A DNA stretch of 64,000 nt. Source: Alkalicoccus daliensis. GTDB taxonomy: Bacteria; Bacillota; Bacilli; Bacillales; Salisediminibacteriaceae. Made by a program: the position numbers and the translations under genes. The DNA is taken from assembly GCF_900103955.1 (NCBI RefSeq), contig NZ_FNIL01000001.1:62001-126000 (forward strand). Direction: 5' to 3'. The first letter of the stretch is position 1. Each line of letters starts with the position of its first letter. The notes beneath the pieces are model-generated. The model was not told the DNA's origin and searched no databases. It was given only the letters and a program-made list of their open reading frames with translations. This document shows positions 19,514-28,904 of this stretch, one piece after another.

Positions 19514-20086
19514 CTAACTTTCATAAGCGGCTCTGTAAAAACGTGCAATTTTATTGTCAGGTTCATTCCAAGTAAGAGACCAGGATTGGAGAAGTTCAAA
19601 GAAAAACTTTTTCCCTTCTTCTGCATCCGTACATTCAAATTCCAGTTCAAAATCTGTTACTCCCGCATAATCTGAGCGGTCCAGCACCAGAGTGCCTTCC
19701 GGAAGATCAGCTTCACTGCGTACTGTTTCAAGGCTTCCCAGATAGCGAAGGTGAGGCATCTGCCCGCATAAAGATATCAACTGCTCGGTGGTTTCTCCTT
19801 GGGGCAGCAAGCCTTTTTCTTTTAAAGCATGAAAAGAATTTACTCCAATGGCCTGATGGGTTTCCAGCAGGCCTGTTTCATGCGGCTGCTTCAATGTCAG
19901 TACAAGCTCCTCTTCTTTTTCACGTACTCTGAGCGCCGCACCATTTTTCTTCAGCAGCATCTGCTCCGTTTCAAAATAGTGATTAATTTGTTTAAAAGAA
20001 GCATTCACTGGATAAAATTGAAGCATTTTATTAAAAGTATCTTCATCTATAAGCTGTTTAAATTCAATTTCTATTTCCTGGCTCAT
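19514..20086 (-). CDS. yjbK: CYTH-domain protein YjbK
   Basis: Member of the CYTH superfamily of triphosphate tunnel enzymes. The N-terminal ExExK motif is clear (EIEIEFKQL, residues 4-12). The basic and acidic strands of the barrel follow: AALRVREKEEELVLTLKQP, then LVLDRSDYAGVTDFELEFEC. The length of 190 is typical. Hydrolysis of inorganic triphosphate or a nucleoside triphosphate is expected from the family, but the YjbK substrate is not established. It is followed 46 nt later by yjbJ on the same strand and is divergent from yjbL. Confidence 0.92.
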   Translation of the reverse strand: MSQEIEIEFKQLIDEDTFNKMLQFYPVNASFKQINHYFETEQMLLKKNGAALRVREKEEELVLTLKQPHETGLLETHQAIGVNSFHALKEKGLLPQGETTEQLISLCGQMPHLRYLGSLETVRSEADLPEGTLVLDRSDYAGVTDFELEFECTDAEEGKKFFFELLQSWSLTWNEPDNKIARFYRAAYES

Positions 20087-20200
20087 ATTAAAACTCCCTA
20101 AAGCTTCAGTTTAATAATTCTTTACTTATTAGCTATATTATTCCACAGCAATTATAAATGCGCAACAGACCTTTGGAGGGGGAACTGTGTTGTTTTTGAG

Positions 20201-20229
20201 TTTACAAAAACGGGAATCACAGATAATAT
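20201..20229 (+). promoter_or_regulatory. promoter of yjbL-yjbM-nadF-yjbO
   Basis: TTTACA (20201-20206), 17-nt spacer, TAATAT (20224-20229), 40 nt before the yjbL start. Confidence 0.6.
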
Positions 20230-20268
20230 GATAAACTGAGTAAAGATGTTAACAGGAGGACGATGTGA

Positions 20269-20646
20269 ATGATTACTATCACTTCAATAGAAGCAGAAGA
20301 TAAAAAGCTGCTTGCAAAAGCAGATGTATCTCTTCCTTTCCACGGGCTGGAACCTGAAGGAAGAATGCTGGTGGATTCAGATGGGAGTGCTTTTGTATAT
20401 CTGCTCGCCCATGGAGAGGATTATGTACAGTTAAGATTTGAAGAAAAGACCTGGAATATTTTAAATACATATCACGAAGCAGAATGGCCGATCTATATAA
20501 AAACTGGTATTAAACCAGTGGAACTGGTGGACTTCTGGACAGAATTTGAATTTTTATTAGATAATATCGAAGGAAACCATAATTATGGAAAAGAGTTTGT
20601 AGAGAAAGTGGAGCAGGTTTTTTTAGCTGAGCGCAGTGAGGGGTGA
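20269..20646 (+). CDS. yjbL: UPF0738 family protein YjbL
   Basis: Soluble acidic protein of 125 residues, near the 122 of B. subtilis YjbL, with which it shares position, size and general character. It has no recognisable catalytic motif. The N-terminal half is beta-rich (VDSDGSAFVYLLAHGEDYVQLRFEE) and the C-terminal helix has ELVDFWTEFEFLLDNIEGN. Function unknown. It starts a four-gene operon; AGGAGGACGATGTGA precedes ATG. Its end runs into the ribosome binding site of yjbM. Confidence 0.85.
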   Translation: MITITSIEAEDKKLLAKADVSLPFHGLEPEGRMLVDSDGSAFVYLLAHGEDYVQLRFEEKTWNILNTYHEAEWPIYIKTGIKPVELVDFWTEFEFLLDNIEGNHNYGKEFVEKVEQVFLAERSEG

Positions 20647-20656
20647 AGGACAGATG

Positions 20657-21292
20657 ATGGATTGGGATGTAATGCTTACTCCATATAAGCAGGCAGTTGA
20701 TGAACTTAAAATAAAGTTAAAAGGTGTGAGAGATCAATATCAGCTTACATCAAAACATACACCAATTGAGTTTGTTACGGGAAGAGTAAAACCCGTATCG
20801 AGTATTCTGGAAAAAGCAAAAAGAAAAAACATCCCCTTAAATCAGCTGGAAGAAGAAATGCAGGATCTGGCAGGGGTTCGAATAATGTGTCAATTCGTAG
20901 GAGATATAGATACTGTTGTAGGCTTAATAAAAGCACGTACAGATTTTTCCATTGAAGAAGAACGGGATTATATTAAACATAAAAAAAGAAGCGGCTACCG
21001 TTCCTATCATATGATCCTCCGCTACCCGGTACAGACGATCGAAGGGGGAGAAAAGCATATACTGGTAGAATTGCAGGTGCGTACACTAGCAATGAATTTC
21101 TGGGCTACAATTGAGCATTCGCTGCAGTATAAATATTCCGGGAAAATACCTGATGAAATTGAACAGCGTCTTGTAAAGGCTGCGGAGGCAGCTTATCTCC
21201 TTGATGAGGAAATGTCCAAAATAAGAGGAGAAGTGCAGGAAGCGCAGCAGATTATGAGTAAACAGCAGGAAGCATTACGCCGAAAACGATAG
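20657..21292 (+). CDS. yjbM: small alarmone synthetase YjbM (RelQ/SasB)
   Basis: Stand-alone (p)ppGpp synthetase without hydrolase domain; it transfers pyrophosphate from ATP to GTP/GDP. Visible are [20 protein letters not shown] (about 34-53), the G-loop region [27 protein letters not shown] (ATP/Mg binding and the substrate Tyr), and [21 protein letters not shown]. The C-terminal helix drives tetramerisation in this family. ATG at 20657 gives 211 residues, the B. subtilis length. The in-frame GTG at 20636 and ATG at 20654 are less well spaced from AAGGA (20646-20650). Nucleotide signalling and NAD kinase share this operon, as in B. subtilis. Confidence 0.95.
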   Translation: MDWDVMLTPYKQAVDELKIKLKGVRDQYQLTSKHTPIEFVTGRVKPVSSILEKAKRKNIPLNQLEEEMQDLAGVRIMCQFVGDIDTVVGLIKARTDFSIEEERDYIKHKKRSGYRSYHMILRYPVQTIEGGEKHILVELQVRTLAMNFWATIEHSLQYKYSGKIPDEIEQRLVKAAEAAYLLDEEMSKIRGEVQEAQQIMSKQQEALRRKR

Positions 21293-21311
21293 GGGTAAAG
21301 GAGGCAGTTCA

Positions 21312-22106
21312 GTGAATTTTAATGTGAGATCGAGAGGAGACCACACTTCCAATGTGCTTACACAACAGGTAAAAACATACCTGGAAGAGTTTGGCCTCAC
21401 TTATGATGAAGAAGAGCCGGAAATCGTAATATCTATCGGGGGGGATGGCACACTGCTGGAAGCCTTCCATCAATATTCCCACCGCTCGGATGAAACAAGC
21501 TTTGTCGGGGTACATACCGGCCACCTTGGTTTTTATGCTGACTGGCAGCCTGAGGAAATTGAAAAGCTTGTAATCCATATTGCGAAAACACCATTTAAAA
21601 TCGTAGAGTATCCCCTGATCGAAGTGGTTATTCGGCATACGAATGAAATGGAGACAGAGCGGTACCTTGCCTTAAATGAATGTACGGTAAAAAGTATGGA
21701 AGGCTCTCTTGTAATGGACATTGAAATTAAGGGAGATCATTTCGAGACATTCCGCGGAGATGGTCTCTGTTTATCCACGCCATCAGGAAGTACTGCCTAT
21801 AACAAAGCGCTAAATGGAGCGATTCTCCATCCTTCTCTCGCATCTATCCAAATGGCGGAAATGGCTTCCATTAACAATAGAGTTTACCGGACAATCGGCT
21901 CTCCCATTGTGCTTCCTGAACATCATACCTGCCTGTTAAAACCTAAAAATGATGTAGACTTCCAAGTGACGGTGGACCACCTTACGCTCGTTCAAAAAAA
22001 AGTAAAGTCCATTCAGGTAAGAGTAGCAAACGAAAAAATACGTTTTGCACGATTCCGTCCATTTCCTTTCTGGAAACGTGTAAAAGAATCTTTTATAGCA
22101 GAGTGA
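21312..22106 (+). CDS. nadF: NAD kinase
   Basis: Phosphorylates NAD to NADP and so supplies the reductive cofactor pool. Diagnostic motifs are GGDGT (residues 43-47, [14 protein letters not shown]), NECTVK, and the glycine-rich [14 protein letters not shown]. The length of 264 is standard. The GTG start at 21312 has GGAGG 7 nt upstream. The stop overlaps the start of yjbO (GTGA), so the two are translationally coupled. Confidence 0.96.
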   Translation: MNFNVRSRGDHTSNVLTQQVKTYLEEFGLTYDEEEPEIVISIGGDGTLLEAFHQYSHRSDETSFVGVHTGHLGFYADWQPEEIEKLVIHIAKTPFKIVEYPLIEVVIRHTNEMETERYLALNECTVKSMEGSLVMDIEIKGDHFETFRGDGLCLSTPSGSTAYNKALNGAILHPSLASIQMAEMASINNRVYRTIGSPIVLPEHHTCLLKPKNDVDFQVTVDHLTLVQKKVKSIQVRVANEKIRFARFRPFPFWKRVKESFIAE

Positions 22107-22975
22107 TCCCTAAACTGAACCTCACGTGGCAGGCGGCAGACGAGCATGCCGGCATGAAGCTGCGTGAGTTTTTGCGTAAAGAAAAAAATATGTCCAGAAA
22201 ACTTCTTGCTGAAGTGAAATTTGAAGGGGGAGGTCTTTTCCTGAATGAAAAAAAGGTGGAGGTTACGGAAATTCTTCATTCAGGAGATATTATAACTGTG
22301 GAGCTCCCGGAAGAACAAACCAGCAGCAATATAGTACCCGTTTCTCTTCCTTTGCAGAAACTATATGAAGATGAGCACGTACTTGTAATTGAAAAACCAT
22401 CTTCACTTCCCGTACTGCCTATGTCGGACAGAAATAAGCCATCTGTCTGCGGAGCTGTATTAAACGATTATCAGCAGCGAGGCTGGCCGGGAACCATTCA
22501 CATAGTTACCAGATTGGATAGAGATACTTCCGGTGTGATGCTTATAGCAAAACACCGCTATGCACACAGCCAATTGTTCGCAGCGCAGCAGCAGGGGGAA
22601 ATAAGCAGAACTTATGCAGCGCTCGCCGAAGGGTATTTTCCCTGGAAATATGCTTCTGTACATGCTCCTATCACCAGAAAAGAAGGAAGTATTGTAGAAA
22701 GAGCAGTAGGAGAAGAAGGGCAGTATTCAGTCACACATATAAAGGCAATAAATTATACAAAAACCGCCACCCTGCTGCATATCAGTCTTGAAACAGGCAG
22801 AACACATCAGATCAGAGTACATCTAAGCTGGATGGGCTATCCTCTTTGCGGAGACACTTTATACGGAAAGAGTGAAAGCCTGTATCAAAGACAATTGCTT
22901 CACGCGCAGGAAATCACTTTTCCTCATCCTCACAGCAGTGAAATGATTACATGCAGCTCGCCTGTACCTTTCTAA
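22103..22975 (+). CDS. yjbO: RluD-type 23S rRNA pseudouridine synthase YjbO
   Basis: Pseudouridine synthase of the RluA family. An S4-like N-terminal part ([21 protein letters not shown] ... [11 protein letters not shown]) precedes the catalytic domain. The catalytic Asp is in [13 protein letters not shown] (about residue 138), and the family signature [23 protein letters not shown] follows near the end. Expected to modify uridines in rRNA, with the exact site unknown. The GTG start overlaps the nadF stop by 4 nt. The gene converges with prpE and the two coding regions overlap by 4 nt, so no terminator separates them. Confidence 0.93.
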   Translation: MIPKLNLTWQAADEHAGMKLREFLRKEKNMSRKLLAEVKFEGGGLFLNEKKVEVTEILHSGDIITVELPEEQTSSNIVPVSLPLQKLYEDEHVLVIEKPSSLPVLPMSDRNKPSVCGAVLNDYQQRGWPGTIHIVTRLDRDTSGVMLIAKHRYAHSQLFAAQQQGEISRTYAALAEGYFPWKYASVHAPITRKEGSIVERAVGEEGQYSVTHIKAINYTKTATLLHISLETGRTHQIRVHLSWMGYPLCGDTLYGKSESLYQRQLLHAQEITFPHPHSSEMITCSSPVPF

Positions 22976-23709
22976 GAGAAATCTCGAAATTTCTCTTCTG
23001 CCAGAGGCATAGCAGACGGTACTGAAACGAATTCTTCTTCCGGGTAGCGATAGGCCGTCAGCTTACCGCCAAAAATACAACCTGTGTCTATATTAATTGT
23101 ATTGCCGATAATTCTAGGTTCTGCTACAGGCGTGTGCCCATAAACAATTTTCTCTTTTCCCTGTGGGTATAAAGATGGCCAGTCCAGACGTTCCGGCAGG
23201 CCTTTTTCGTCTGTTGCCCCAGTCACATCCCCGTAAAGAACAAAAGATTTAATTCTCTTATCAGTACGGCCTATATCCCGGTGACGAATTCCGGCATGCG
23301 CTGCTACAAGGTTTCCACCTGCAAGGACAAGGTACAGCGGCGCTTGCTCATAAAGCTGTTTAAAAGTATGCTGAATTTTCTTTTGTTCACGTCCTGGTGC
23401 CGCTTTCCATTCGGCTATTGTCGTTTCCAGTCCATGCGTTATCTGCACATTTCTTCCGAGAAAGTACCTGTAAAGTTTATCACAGTGATTGCCCGGACAA
23501 TACAAAGCGTCCCCTTGACCCACCCAGGCAGCAACATCTTGAACGACTCCCAGAGAATCTGGCCCACGGTCAGTAAGATCACCAAGAAAGACAGGCTTTC
23601 TATTAGCAGAATGGATAATTTTCCCGTCCTTTTCTTTATAGCCAAGCTTTTGTAGCAGCTCTTTCATTTCTTTTCGGCATCCATGGATATCTCCAATTAC
23701 ATCATACAT
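22972..23709 (-). CDS. prpE: calcineurin-like phosphatase / Ap4A hydrolase PrpE
   Basis: Metallophosphoesterase of the PrpE type. All metal-binding blocks are present: GDIHG (6-10), [10 protein letters not shown] (about 43-52), GNHCDKL (about 73-79), AHAGIRH, and YGHTPV. In B. subtilis PrpE hydrolyses diadenosine tetraphosphate and dephosphorylates proteins, and it affects spore germination. The length of 245 is standard. The minus-strand ATG is preceded by AGAAAGGCGGG. Convergent overlap with yjbO as described there. Confidence 0.93.
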   Translation of the reverse strand: MYDVIGDIHGCRKEMKELLQKLGYKEKDGKIIHSANRKPVFLGDLTDRGPDSLGVVQDVAAWVGQGDALYCPGNHCDKLYRYFLGRNVQITHGLETTIAEWKAAPGREQKKIQHTFKQLYEQAPLYLVLAGGNLVAAHAGIRHRDIGRTDKRIKSFVLYGDVTGATDEKGLPERLDWPSLYPQGKEKIVYGHTPVAEPRIIGNTINIDTGCIFGGKLTAYRYPEEEFVSVPSAMPLAEEKFRDFS

Positions 23710-23756
23710 AGCTTCCCGCCTTTCTAATTTCTAGCGCTTATTATATCATGTAAACA

Positions 23757-23801
23757 TTGACGCTTGAAAAGGTGTGAGGTAAACTTAGTACCAGATACTA
23801 A
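23757..23801 (+). promoter_or_regulatory. fabI promoter with FapR operator
   Basis: TTGACG (23757-23762), 17-nt spacer, TAAACT (23780-23785). Immediately overlapping is TTAGTACCAGATACTAA (23785-23801), a match to the FapR consensus TTAGTACCTGATACTAA with one difference. FapR represses fatty acid and phospholipid genes until malonyl-CoA accumulates, so fabI should respond to that signal. Confidence 0.95.
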
Positions 23802-23832
23802 TAGCAAGCGAAAAGTATAAGGAGGCATTTAA

Positions 23833-24612
23833 ATGATTAATCTTGACCTTTCCAATCGCACTTATGTAGTAATGGGTGTAGCCAATAAAAGAAGTATTGC
23901 CTGGGGCATCGCAAGGGCGCTTGACAGTGCTGGAGCACGTATTATTTTTACATACGTAGGAGAACGATTCGAAAAGACGGTACGAGATCTGGCGGACACA
24001 TTAGAAGGAGAGCACATCGTTCTTCCATGTGACGTAACAAAGGACGATGAAATTGAAACAGCTTTTACGAGCATCAAAGAGCAGGCAGGAACGATTCACG
24101 GTATTGCGCACTGTGTAGCTTTTGCAAATAGAGAGGAACTGGAAGGCGAATACCTAAATACGACGCGGGAAGGCTTCATGCTGGCCCAGAATATCAGTGC
24201 CTATTCATTAACTGCTGTTGTTAAAGCTGCACGCCCCTTGATGACGGAAGGAGCAAGTATTGTTACGCTGACGTATCTTGGAGGAGAGCGGGTCGTTAAA
24301 AATTACAATGTAATGGGTGTGGCCAAAGCAAGTCTGGATGCAAGTGTAAAATATTTAGCGAATGATCTCGGCAAGGAAAACATTCGGGTAAATGCTATTT
24401 CTGCTGGACCGATCCGCACTCTTTCTGCAAAAGGCATTGGAGGGTTTAACGAAGTGCTGAAAGAAATGGAAGAAAACTCTCCGCTCCGCAGAACTGTAAC
24501 CCAGGAAGAGGTAGGCAATACCGCATTGTTCCTGATGAGCGATCTGGCAAGCGGTATTACTGGAGAGATGCTTCATGTCGACGGAGGGTACAACACTTTA
24601 GGATTGAAGTAA
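23833..24612 (+). CDS. fabI: enoyl-[ACP] reductase (NADH), FabI
   Basis: Short-chain dehydrogenase that completes each elongation cycle by reducing trans-2-enoyl-ACP. It has the atypical nucleotide loop VMGVANKRSIAWGIA (residues 13-27) and the catalytic Y158-x6-K165 (KNYNVMGVAKASL). The flexible substrate loop ISAGPIRTLSAKGI and the C-terminal DGGYNTLG are also present. The 259-residue length is typical. AAGGAGG precedes ATG. Regulated by FapR as shown by the operator. The fabF gene is at the other end of this segment, as in B. subtilis. Confidence 0.97.
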   Translation: MINLDLSNRTYVVMGVANKRSIAWGIARALDSAGARIIFTYVGERFEKTVRDLADTLEGEHIVLPCDVTKDDEIETAFTSIKEQAGTIHGIAHCVAFANREELEGEYLNTTREGFMLAQNISAYSLTAVVKAARPLMTEGASIVTLTYLGGERVVKNYNVMGVAKASLDASVKYLANDLGKENIRVNAISAGPIRTLSAKGIGGFNEVLKEMEENSPLRRTVTQEEVGNTALFLMSDLASGITGEMLHVDGGYNTLGLK

Positions 24613-24632
24613 TTTTACTGTTAAAAATATCA

Positions 24633-24673
24633 AGGGCTGTATCAGATGATTTTAAATCTGGTGCAGCCTTTTT
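24633..24673 (+). terminator. terminator after fabI
   Basis: AAGGGCTGTATCAGAT pairs with ATCTGGTGCAGCCTT, then TTTT. Confidence 0.9.
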
Positions 24674-24778
24674 ATTTGTAAAAAATAATATTCACTACTC
24701 CCTTCTTATTTGTTTTCATTTTAGGGTTAGGCACCTCTGAAACGGGGTAAACCATAATAAGAAAGAGGGTGAGTAATT

Positions 24779-25096
24779 ATGGGTTATATACCTCCGATAA
24801 AAGATGAACAACCGATGATTTACGCAAACAGGCAGGCAATGCAGAAACCGGCGAAGCTTACCCTGGATGGAGTATATCGTCCAGAATTCCAGGACGTACT
24901 GGAAGAAAAAAATCCTTATGGAAATTACTTCATGCGCTATGAGCAGATCGCAAAACATAAATTACAGAATAAAAATAAATCGACTGCAGTCTATGCTTCA
25001 AATTGCACGAAGAAGAAGCAGGTTAATCCTGAAGCAGTAAGGGAAATGGAATCACGTATCACGAGAAAAGGGTCTTTTATTGATCATACGATTTAG
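24779..25096 (+). CDS. conserved-looking small protein, 105 aa, unknown
   Basis: Soluble, basic protein starting MGYIPPIKDEQPMIYANRQAM. I do not recognise it with certainty, though the GYIPP opening followed by an YANR-type motif recalls short uncharacterised proteins of bacilli. It has no signal peptide or membrane segment and one cysteine (SNCTKKK). In B. subtilis spore-coat genes (cotO and others) follow fabI, but this protein does not look like CotO. AAAGAGGGTGAG precedes ATG, and a perfect terminator follows, so it is very probably expressed alone. Confidence 0.65.
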   Translation: MGYIPPIKDEQPMIYANRQAMQKPAKLTLDGVYRPEFQDVLEEKNPYGNYFMRYEQIAKHKLQNKNKSTAVYASNCTKKKQVNPEAVREMESRITRKGSFIDHTI

Positions 25097-25122
25097 TAAA
25101 ATATAAAAATTTTTTTAAAGAA

Positions 25123-25159
25123 GCCCCCAGGAAAATACCGTATTTTCCTAGGGGCTTTT
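25123..25159 (+). terminator. terminator after 105-aa gene
   Basis: GCCCCCAGGAAAATA, loop CCG, TATTTTCCTAGGGGC, then TTTTG. One mismatch. Confidence 0.9.
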
Positions 25160-25162
25160 GTG

Positions 25163-25330
25163 CGAGTTTTAAGGCTGCCTTGAAAATTAAAGTTTTGATT
25201 TAAAGAAGTGTTAACACTGCTGCACTATCGAAAAGGCTTATCCAAGGGCTTGCTCTTGGTTAATTTTGCCGAAAAGAAAGTTCGCCTGAATGGTTTGTCG
25301 AACGCCGCTGAAATGCGTCTTGCCACATGC
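25163..25330 (-). repeat. dispersed intergenic repeat, copy B (diverged 3' module)
   Basis: On the plus strand it reads GGCTGCCTTGAAAATTAAAG, then ACTGCTGCACTATCGAAAAGGCTTATCCAAGGGCTTGCTCTTGG in pieces. This is the reverse complement of the 3' end of the element at 62.7 kb. The far half, from about 25270, is strongly decayed. No ORF was found. Confidence 0.65.
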
Positions 25331-25423
25331 TGAAGAAGAAGCTTTTTGTTACGTTTTTGAATAAGAAACATGAGATTTTATTTAGGTTATATTGGATAAT
25401 CAAAACTCATGGCAGCGAACATC

Positions 25424-26821
25424 TTAAGAGAATTTTTTATTCTGCGGAGAAATACGGTGACGGAATTTTAATGTGAAAAAGACGATCGCTGCAAGGGCAA
25501 TTATACTAATTGCAAGAAATAAGTTTGAATAAAGATAAATGTCTTCTGACAAAGCAAAAGGATTCAGTTGCAAGCTGACTCGTTCTAAATCAAGAAATGC
25601 ACCGAAAATTGCACTGGAAATAGCGCCGGACATAAAGTTCATCAAATTGAACATTCCTATTCCTACGCCGGTTTTTTCCTCGGGAACAAGTTCAGTTAAT
25701 AGGTTTGCAGTAGAACTTTGAATTAAAGGAAAAGCTGTATATTGGACGAGAATGCAAAGAGCCAGCAGGTAAGGGGGAAGGCCGATAAATGTGGAGATTA
25801 ACAGGCTTCCTGCGATTGCCAGTATAAACGCCACCTGAAGAACAGGATAACTGCCTTTTTTCTCGACAAAGTAACCTCCGCGCTGTCCTATTAAAGCGGC
25901 ACCAAGAGCGCCGGGAAATAAAAGCAAGCCGATTTCCATTGTATCAAGGCCATAAACAGCTCTTGCCATAATCGGAACAATAAAAATCATTCCAAACATA
26001 ACACTAGTCCCCAGGAAACTTGTCATTACTGCAGTTGTATAATATTTATTTTTCAGCATAGAAGGATCAATAAATGGAGCCGGGTGGTTTCGTACATGAA
26101 AAACGAATATTATAATTGCAGTAATAAAAACGAACAAACCTATAAGACTAAGTGCAGTAATCGCAAAAAGAAGTCCTGCGATTGCAGCTGCGATCATTGC
26201 AGCACCAGGAATATCCACTGTTCCTTTTCTTACAGATTCATCAGGAATCCAGCGTCTTAAAAACGGAATAGAGAATAATGATAAAATTGAAAGTATAAAA
26301 AGATACCGCCAGTCAAAGGCTCCACCGACAAGCCCTCCTGTAATTGGTCCAAGTCCGGAAGCAAAAGCCACAGTAGCAGAAACAGTTCCATATACCCGGC
26401 CTCTTTCTTTCGGCATAAATCTTGCGGGAATAATAAAAGCTAATGCCGGTATCGTAGCGCCGCCCATCGCCTGGATAAGTCTTGCAGCAAGCAGCATCGG
26501 GTAATTCTGGGAAAATAATCCGATAGCAGCCCCAGTCGCAAACAATATAATTCCGAACGTTAACAAACGTTTGATAGGGTAAATGTCTGCCAGCTTTCCA
26601 TACATTAAAGCACCTATGGCAAACACAAGAATATATCCGGTCATTACCCAGGTCACCTGTGAAGGAAGCAAATTAAAATCCTCTGCAATATCAGGGATTG
26701 CTACGTTGAACATCGTACCATTCATCACTGTAAACGTTAATATAATACAGATCATTAGAACCAGCCGATTTTTCTGGGTTTTTGTAAGTTCAGTTCTGGT
26801 ATTATCTGTTTCTTTTGTCAT
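25424..26821 (-). CDS. MFS drug exporter (DHA2, Tet(L)/EmrB-like)
   Basis: Polytopic transporter of 465 residues with about 14 helices. The MFS motif A between helices 2 and 3 reads GKLADIYPIKRLL, and the antiporter motif C-type stretch is GLGPITGGLVGGAFDWRYLF. Sequence style and length are close to Tet(K)/Tet(L) and related 14-TM multidrug/H+ or Na+/H+ antiporters. The drug or ion cannot be deduced. The frame is open 12 codons further, but ATG at 26821 is preceded by GGAGG with 7-nt spacing. No regulator gene lies next to it; it is isolated between two decayed repeats. Confidence 0.85.
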   Translation of the reverse strand: MTKETDNTRTELTKTQKNRLVLMICIILTFTVMNGTMFNVAIPDIAEDFNLLPSQVTWVMTGYILVFAIGALMYGKLADIYPIKRLLTFGIILFATGAAIGLFSQNYPMLLAARLIQAMGGATIPALAFIIPARFMPKERGRVYGTVSATVAFASGLGPITGGLVGGAFDWRYLFILSILSLFSIPFLRRWIPDESVRKGTVDIPGAAMIAAAIAGLLFAITALSLIGLFVFITAIIIFVFHVRNHPAPFIDPSMLKNKYYTTAVMTSFLGTSVMFGMIFIVPIMARAVYGLDTMEIGLLLFPGALGAALIGQRGGYFVEKKGSYPVLQVAFILAIAGSLLISTFIGLPPYLLALCILVQYTAFPLIQSSTANLLTELVPEEKTGVGIGMFNLMNFMSGAISSAIFGAFLDLERVSLQLNPFALSEDIYLYSNLFLAISIIALAAIVFFTLKFRHRISPQNKKFS

Positions 26822-27061
26822 CTTAGTTCCTCCATTATTAATTGCAAGAAAAAACATAGGAAACCTTTTGATTTCCCATGTATATGCTTATCTGACACTT
26901 TATTTGATTAAATTTGCAAAATGTATGTATTGAGAAATCTTCCTGTAAAAGAGGAGAAGGCACGTAAAATCTCACAGCCTGTCATGTGAATAGTTTGGAA
27001 AATTTGAAAAAAATCAGCTGAAGCATTTATTATTAATTTAATTGATCAAGTTTTACTGTTA
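26822..27061. other. intergenic upstream of MFS exporter
   Basis: AT-rich, no ORF with a ribosome binding site. It should contain the exporter promoter on the minus strand, which I could not place convincingly. Confidence 0.3.
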
Positions 27062-27300
27062 GAGGCTGCCTTAAAATAATAATTTTGCTGAAAAATATTT
27101 CTTTTCCCACAGGCATCTCGAAAAACCACCTTGCCTGCTCTTTTTATAGTTTGGAAGTTCGAAACTGCAGCAATTAACTGCTTCGTTTTTACATAGGAAA
27201 GAATGAAGCGGAACCAGCGGACGCCCAGCCGGGAAAATCCTACAGAAGAGCGGGTAAGCGGAGGAGGTCATCCACGGCAGGCCAGGCAGAAAAGCTTTCT
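27062..27300 (-). repeat. dispersed intergenic repeat, copy C (both ends recognisable)
   Basis: On the plus strand the left border GAGGCTGCCTTAAAATAATA corresponds to the inverted right end of the family. The right border GGAGGTCATCCACGGCAGGCC is the inverted left end seen at 38.0 and 62.2 kb (there GCCGTGGATGAACTCCTCC and similar). The middle is shorter and diverged. Confidence 0.55.
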
Positions 27301-27471
27301 CCTATCAACTATAAACATTATCCTAGCTAATATAAAATAAAGCATAATGATTATAAACGGCTCTGGAAGCCTGCTTGGAAATTTATTTCGGGAATAAAAG
27401 TATCTAACTATTATATTAAGGTTCAGTTGTCAAATCTGTCAATAAGATCGAAATCAGAGGAGGAAATTAAG

Positions 27472-28020
27472 TTGAAAAAAAGAATAATAGGATTTGCAGG
27501 AAGTCTTCGAAAAGAATCTTTGAATAAGGCAGTCATTCAATACATGGCTGAAGAAGAGTATGAGTATTTAACCATTGATTATATTTCATTGGAAAATATC
27601 CCGATGTTTAATGGAGATGTAGAAGAGGCCGGTGAACCGGAGGCCGTGTCTCATTTTAAATCACAACTGAAAAAAGCGGACGGCATATTGATTGCAGCGC
27701 CGGAATATTCACAGAGTATGCCGGGTGTCTTAAAAAATGCGCTGGACTGGGCAGGGAGTATGACGTACGAAAATGTACTGGAAAATAAACCTGTTTTGAT
27801 AGTAGGAGCTTCCCCAACCCAGATGGGCACGGGTTTTTCGCAGGCACATCTGCGGCAGGTGCTGGCTGCCTGCAATGCATTGCCTCTGCAGCAGCCTCAG
27901 GTATATATCAATCAGGCACCCAAGAAAATAATTAACGGGAAAATTACCGATGAAAAAACAAAAGCGGCATTAAACAAAGCATTGTCGGCTTTTTCGGAAT
28001 GGCTGAATAAGCTGGCATAG
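27472..28020 (+). CDS. NADPH-dependent FMN reductase family protein
   Basis: Flavodoxin-like reductase of 182 residues. The phosphate-binding loop is GFAGSLRKESLN (about 5-16), and the flavin-binding signature is PEYSQSMPGVLKNALDWAG (about 77-95). The family includes azoreductases, chromate or quinone reductases and FMN reductases. The frame is open upstream to 27427. TTG at 27472 is chosen because GGAGGAAATTAAG puts the Shine-Dalgarno 8 nt before it and the protein then begins at the first strand (KKRIIGFAGS). It is transcribed alone. Confidence 0.85.
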   Translation: MKKRIIGFAGSLRKESLNKAVIQYMAEEEYEYLTIDYISLENIPMFNGDVEEAGEPEAVSHFKSQLKKADGILIAAPEYSQSMPGVLKNALDWAGSMTYENVLENKPVLIVGASPTQMGTGFSQAHLRQVLAACNALPLQQPQVYINQAPKKIINGKITDEKTKAALNKALSAFSEWLNKLA

Positions 28021-28168
28021 CATTTGATATATTCCCGCTATGTGTATTTGTTTGGGAAACTGAAACTTACTGGAATACCAGAAAGAAAAAAACCGGACTT
28101 TTGGCTCGTTGCAATACGAACGTAAGTACGGTACTCTAGCGTAAAATCTACAAGGTGGAGAAGTCATC

Positions 28169-28414
28169 ATGAATTTACTGGATTGGAGCTACGGAAGAAG
28201 GTATTCTATTAAAGCAGTATTCTCAAAATTCCCTAATTCTACGGTTATTTTTCGATCGTTCCCGACATATTATTTTATTTATACTGTTAGGTGGTCTGAA
28301 GAAGACCCCGTGGTAACAAGAGAAGATCTTAAAGAAATGGAACTGCAGTTAAACGACATGCTGGGGCTGCTTATGAATTATCAAAATCGAAGAGCAGCTC
28401 AGTCGGTAAAATAA
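28169..28414 (+). CDS. hypothetical protein, 81 aa
   Basis: Soluble small protein with an aromatic first half (TVIFRSFPTYYFIYTVRW) and an amphipathic C-terminal helix (TREDLKEMELQLNDMLGLLMN) that could form a coiled coil. No family recognised. AAGGTGGAG lies 7 nt before ATG, which supports translation. Its last 16 bases overlap the end of a convergent small gene. Confidence 0.55.
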   Translation: MNLLDWSYGRRYSIKAVFSKFPNSTVIFRSFPTYYFIYTVRWSEEDPVVTREDLKEMELQLNDMLGLLMNYQNRRAAQSVK

Positions 28415-28527
28415 AATTCGCCGATTAAAAAACCAGCAAAATAACTGAGAATAAACATAGTTATGCCAGCACCTGCGATTATCAGCGTTTTTTGTTTTGT
28501 CGACAGGGCTAAAAATTTATCAAGCAT
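28399..28527 (-). CDS. small single-pass membrane protein, 42 aa
   Basis: A short ORF with a good ribosome binding site (GGAGTG, 7 nt before ATG). It encodes MLDKFLALSTKQKTLI followed by a hydrophobic helix (about 14-36) and an acidic end. It has the usual form of a bacterial small membrane protein with a positively charged cytosolic N-terminus. Family and function unknown. Convergent with and overlapping the 81-aa gene. Confidence 0.55.
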   Translation of the reverse strand: MLDKFLALSTKQKTLIIAGAGITMFILSYFAGFLIGEFYFTD

Positions 28528-28690
28528 ACAATCACTCCGTTTCGTAACAAGTTGTCTATGTAAAGATAGCAAATAACAGTGCTTCCCTCAATGGCTTTTT
28601 ACCATGAAATTGGTGTGCCCTTTAAAAAGCTGCTTAAAAGCATACATGTGAAAAAAATCGATTCCTCCTGTAAGGAGCAGAGCAGTATGA

Positions 28691-28732
28691 ATACAGCAGA
28701 GATAATTCTTCGCAGGAAATGCTCTGCTGTAT
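28691..28732. repeat. 11-bp inverted repeat with 20-nt loop
   Basis: ATACAGCAGAG (28691-28701) is followed by its perfect complement CTCTGCTGTAT (28722-28732). It could be a weak terminator, a small RNA hairpin or a remnant of an element. No U-tract follows directly. Confidence 0.5.
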
Positions 28733-28904
28733 AGAATATTTATCCATAATAAAAGGGAATGACATATTAATACCTATTTTGAAATGCATTTAATTCCTAT
28801 GCTGAGAGCTTATTATAAAATAAGTTCTTTTTTTATTGGTATGATTAAATTACATAGTAAAATTTTAAATTAAATCATGAATAATAGGTAATTCCCCCGA
28901 GGCA

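Noticed and set aside
25331-25420. Inverted sequence ATGAG...CTCAT behind the MFS gene as a terminator
   Set aside because: The stem is short and the loop long, with no U-run; not convincing.
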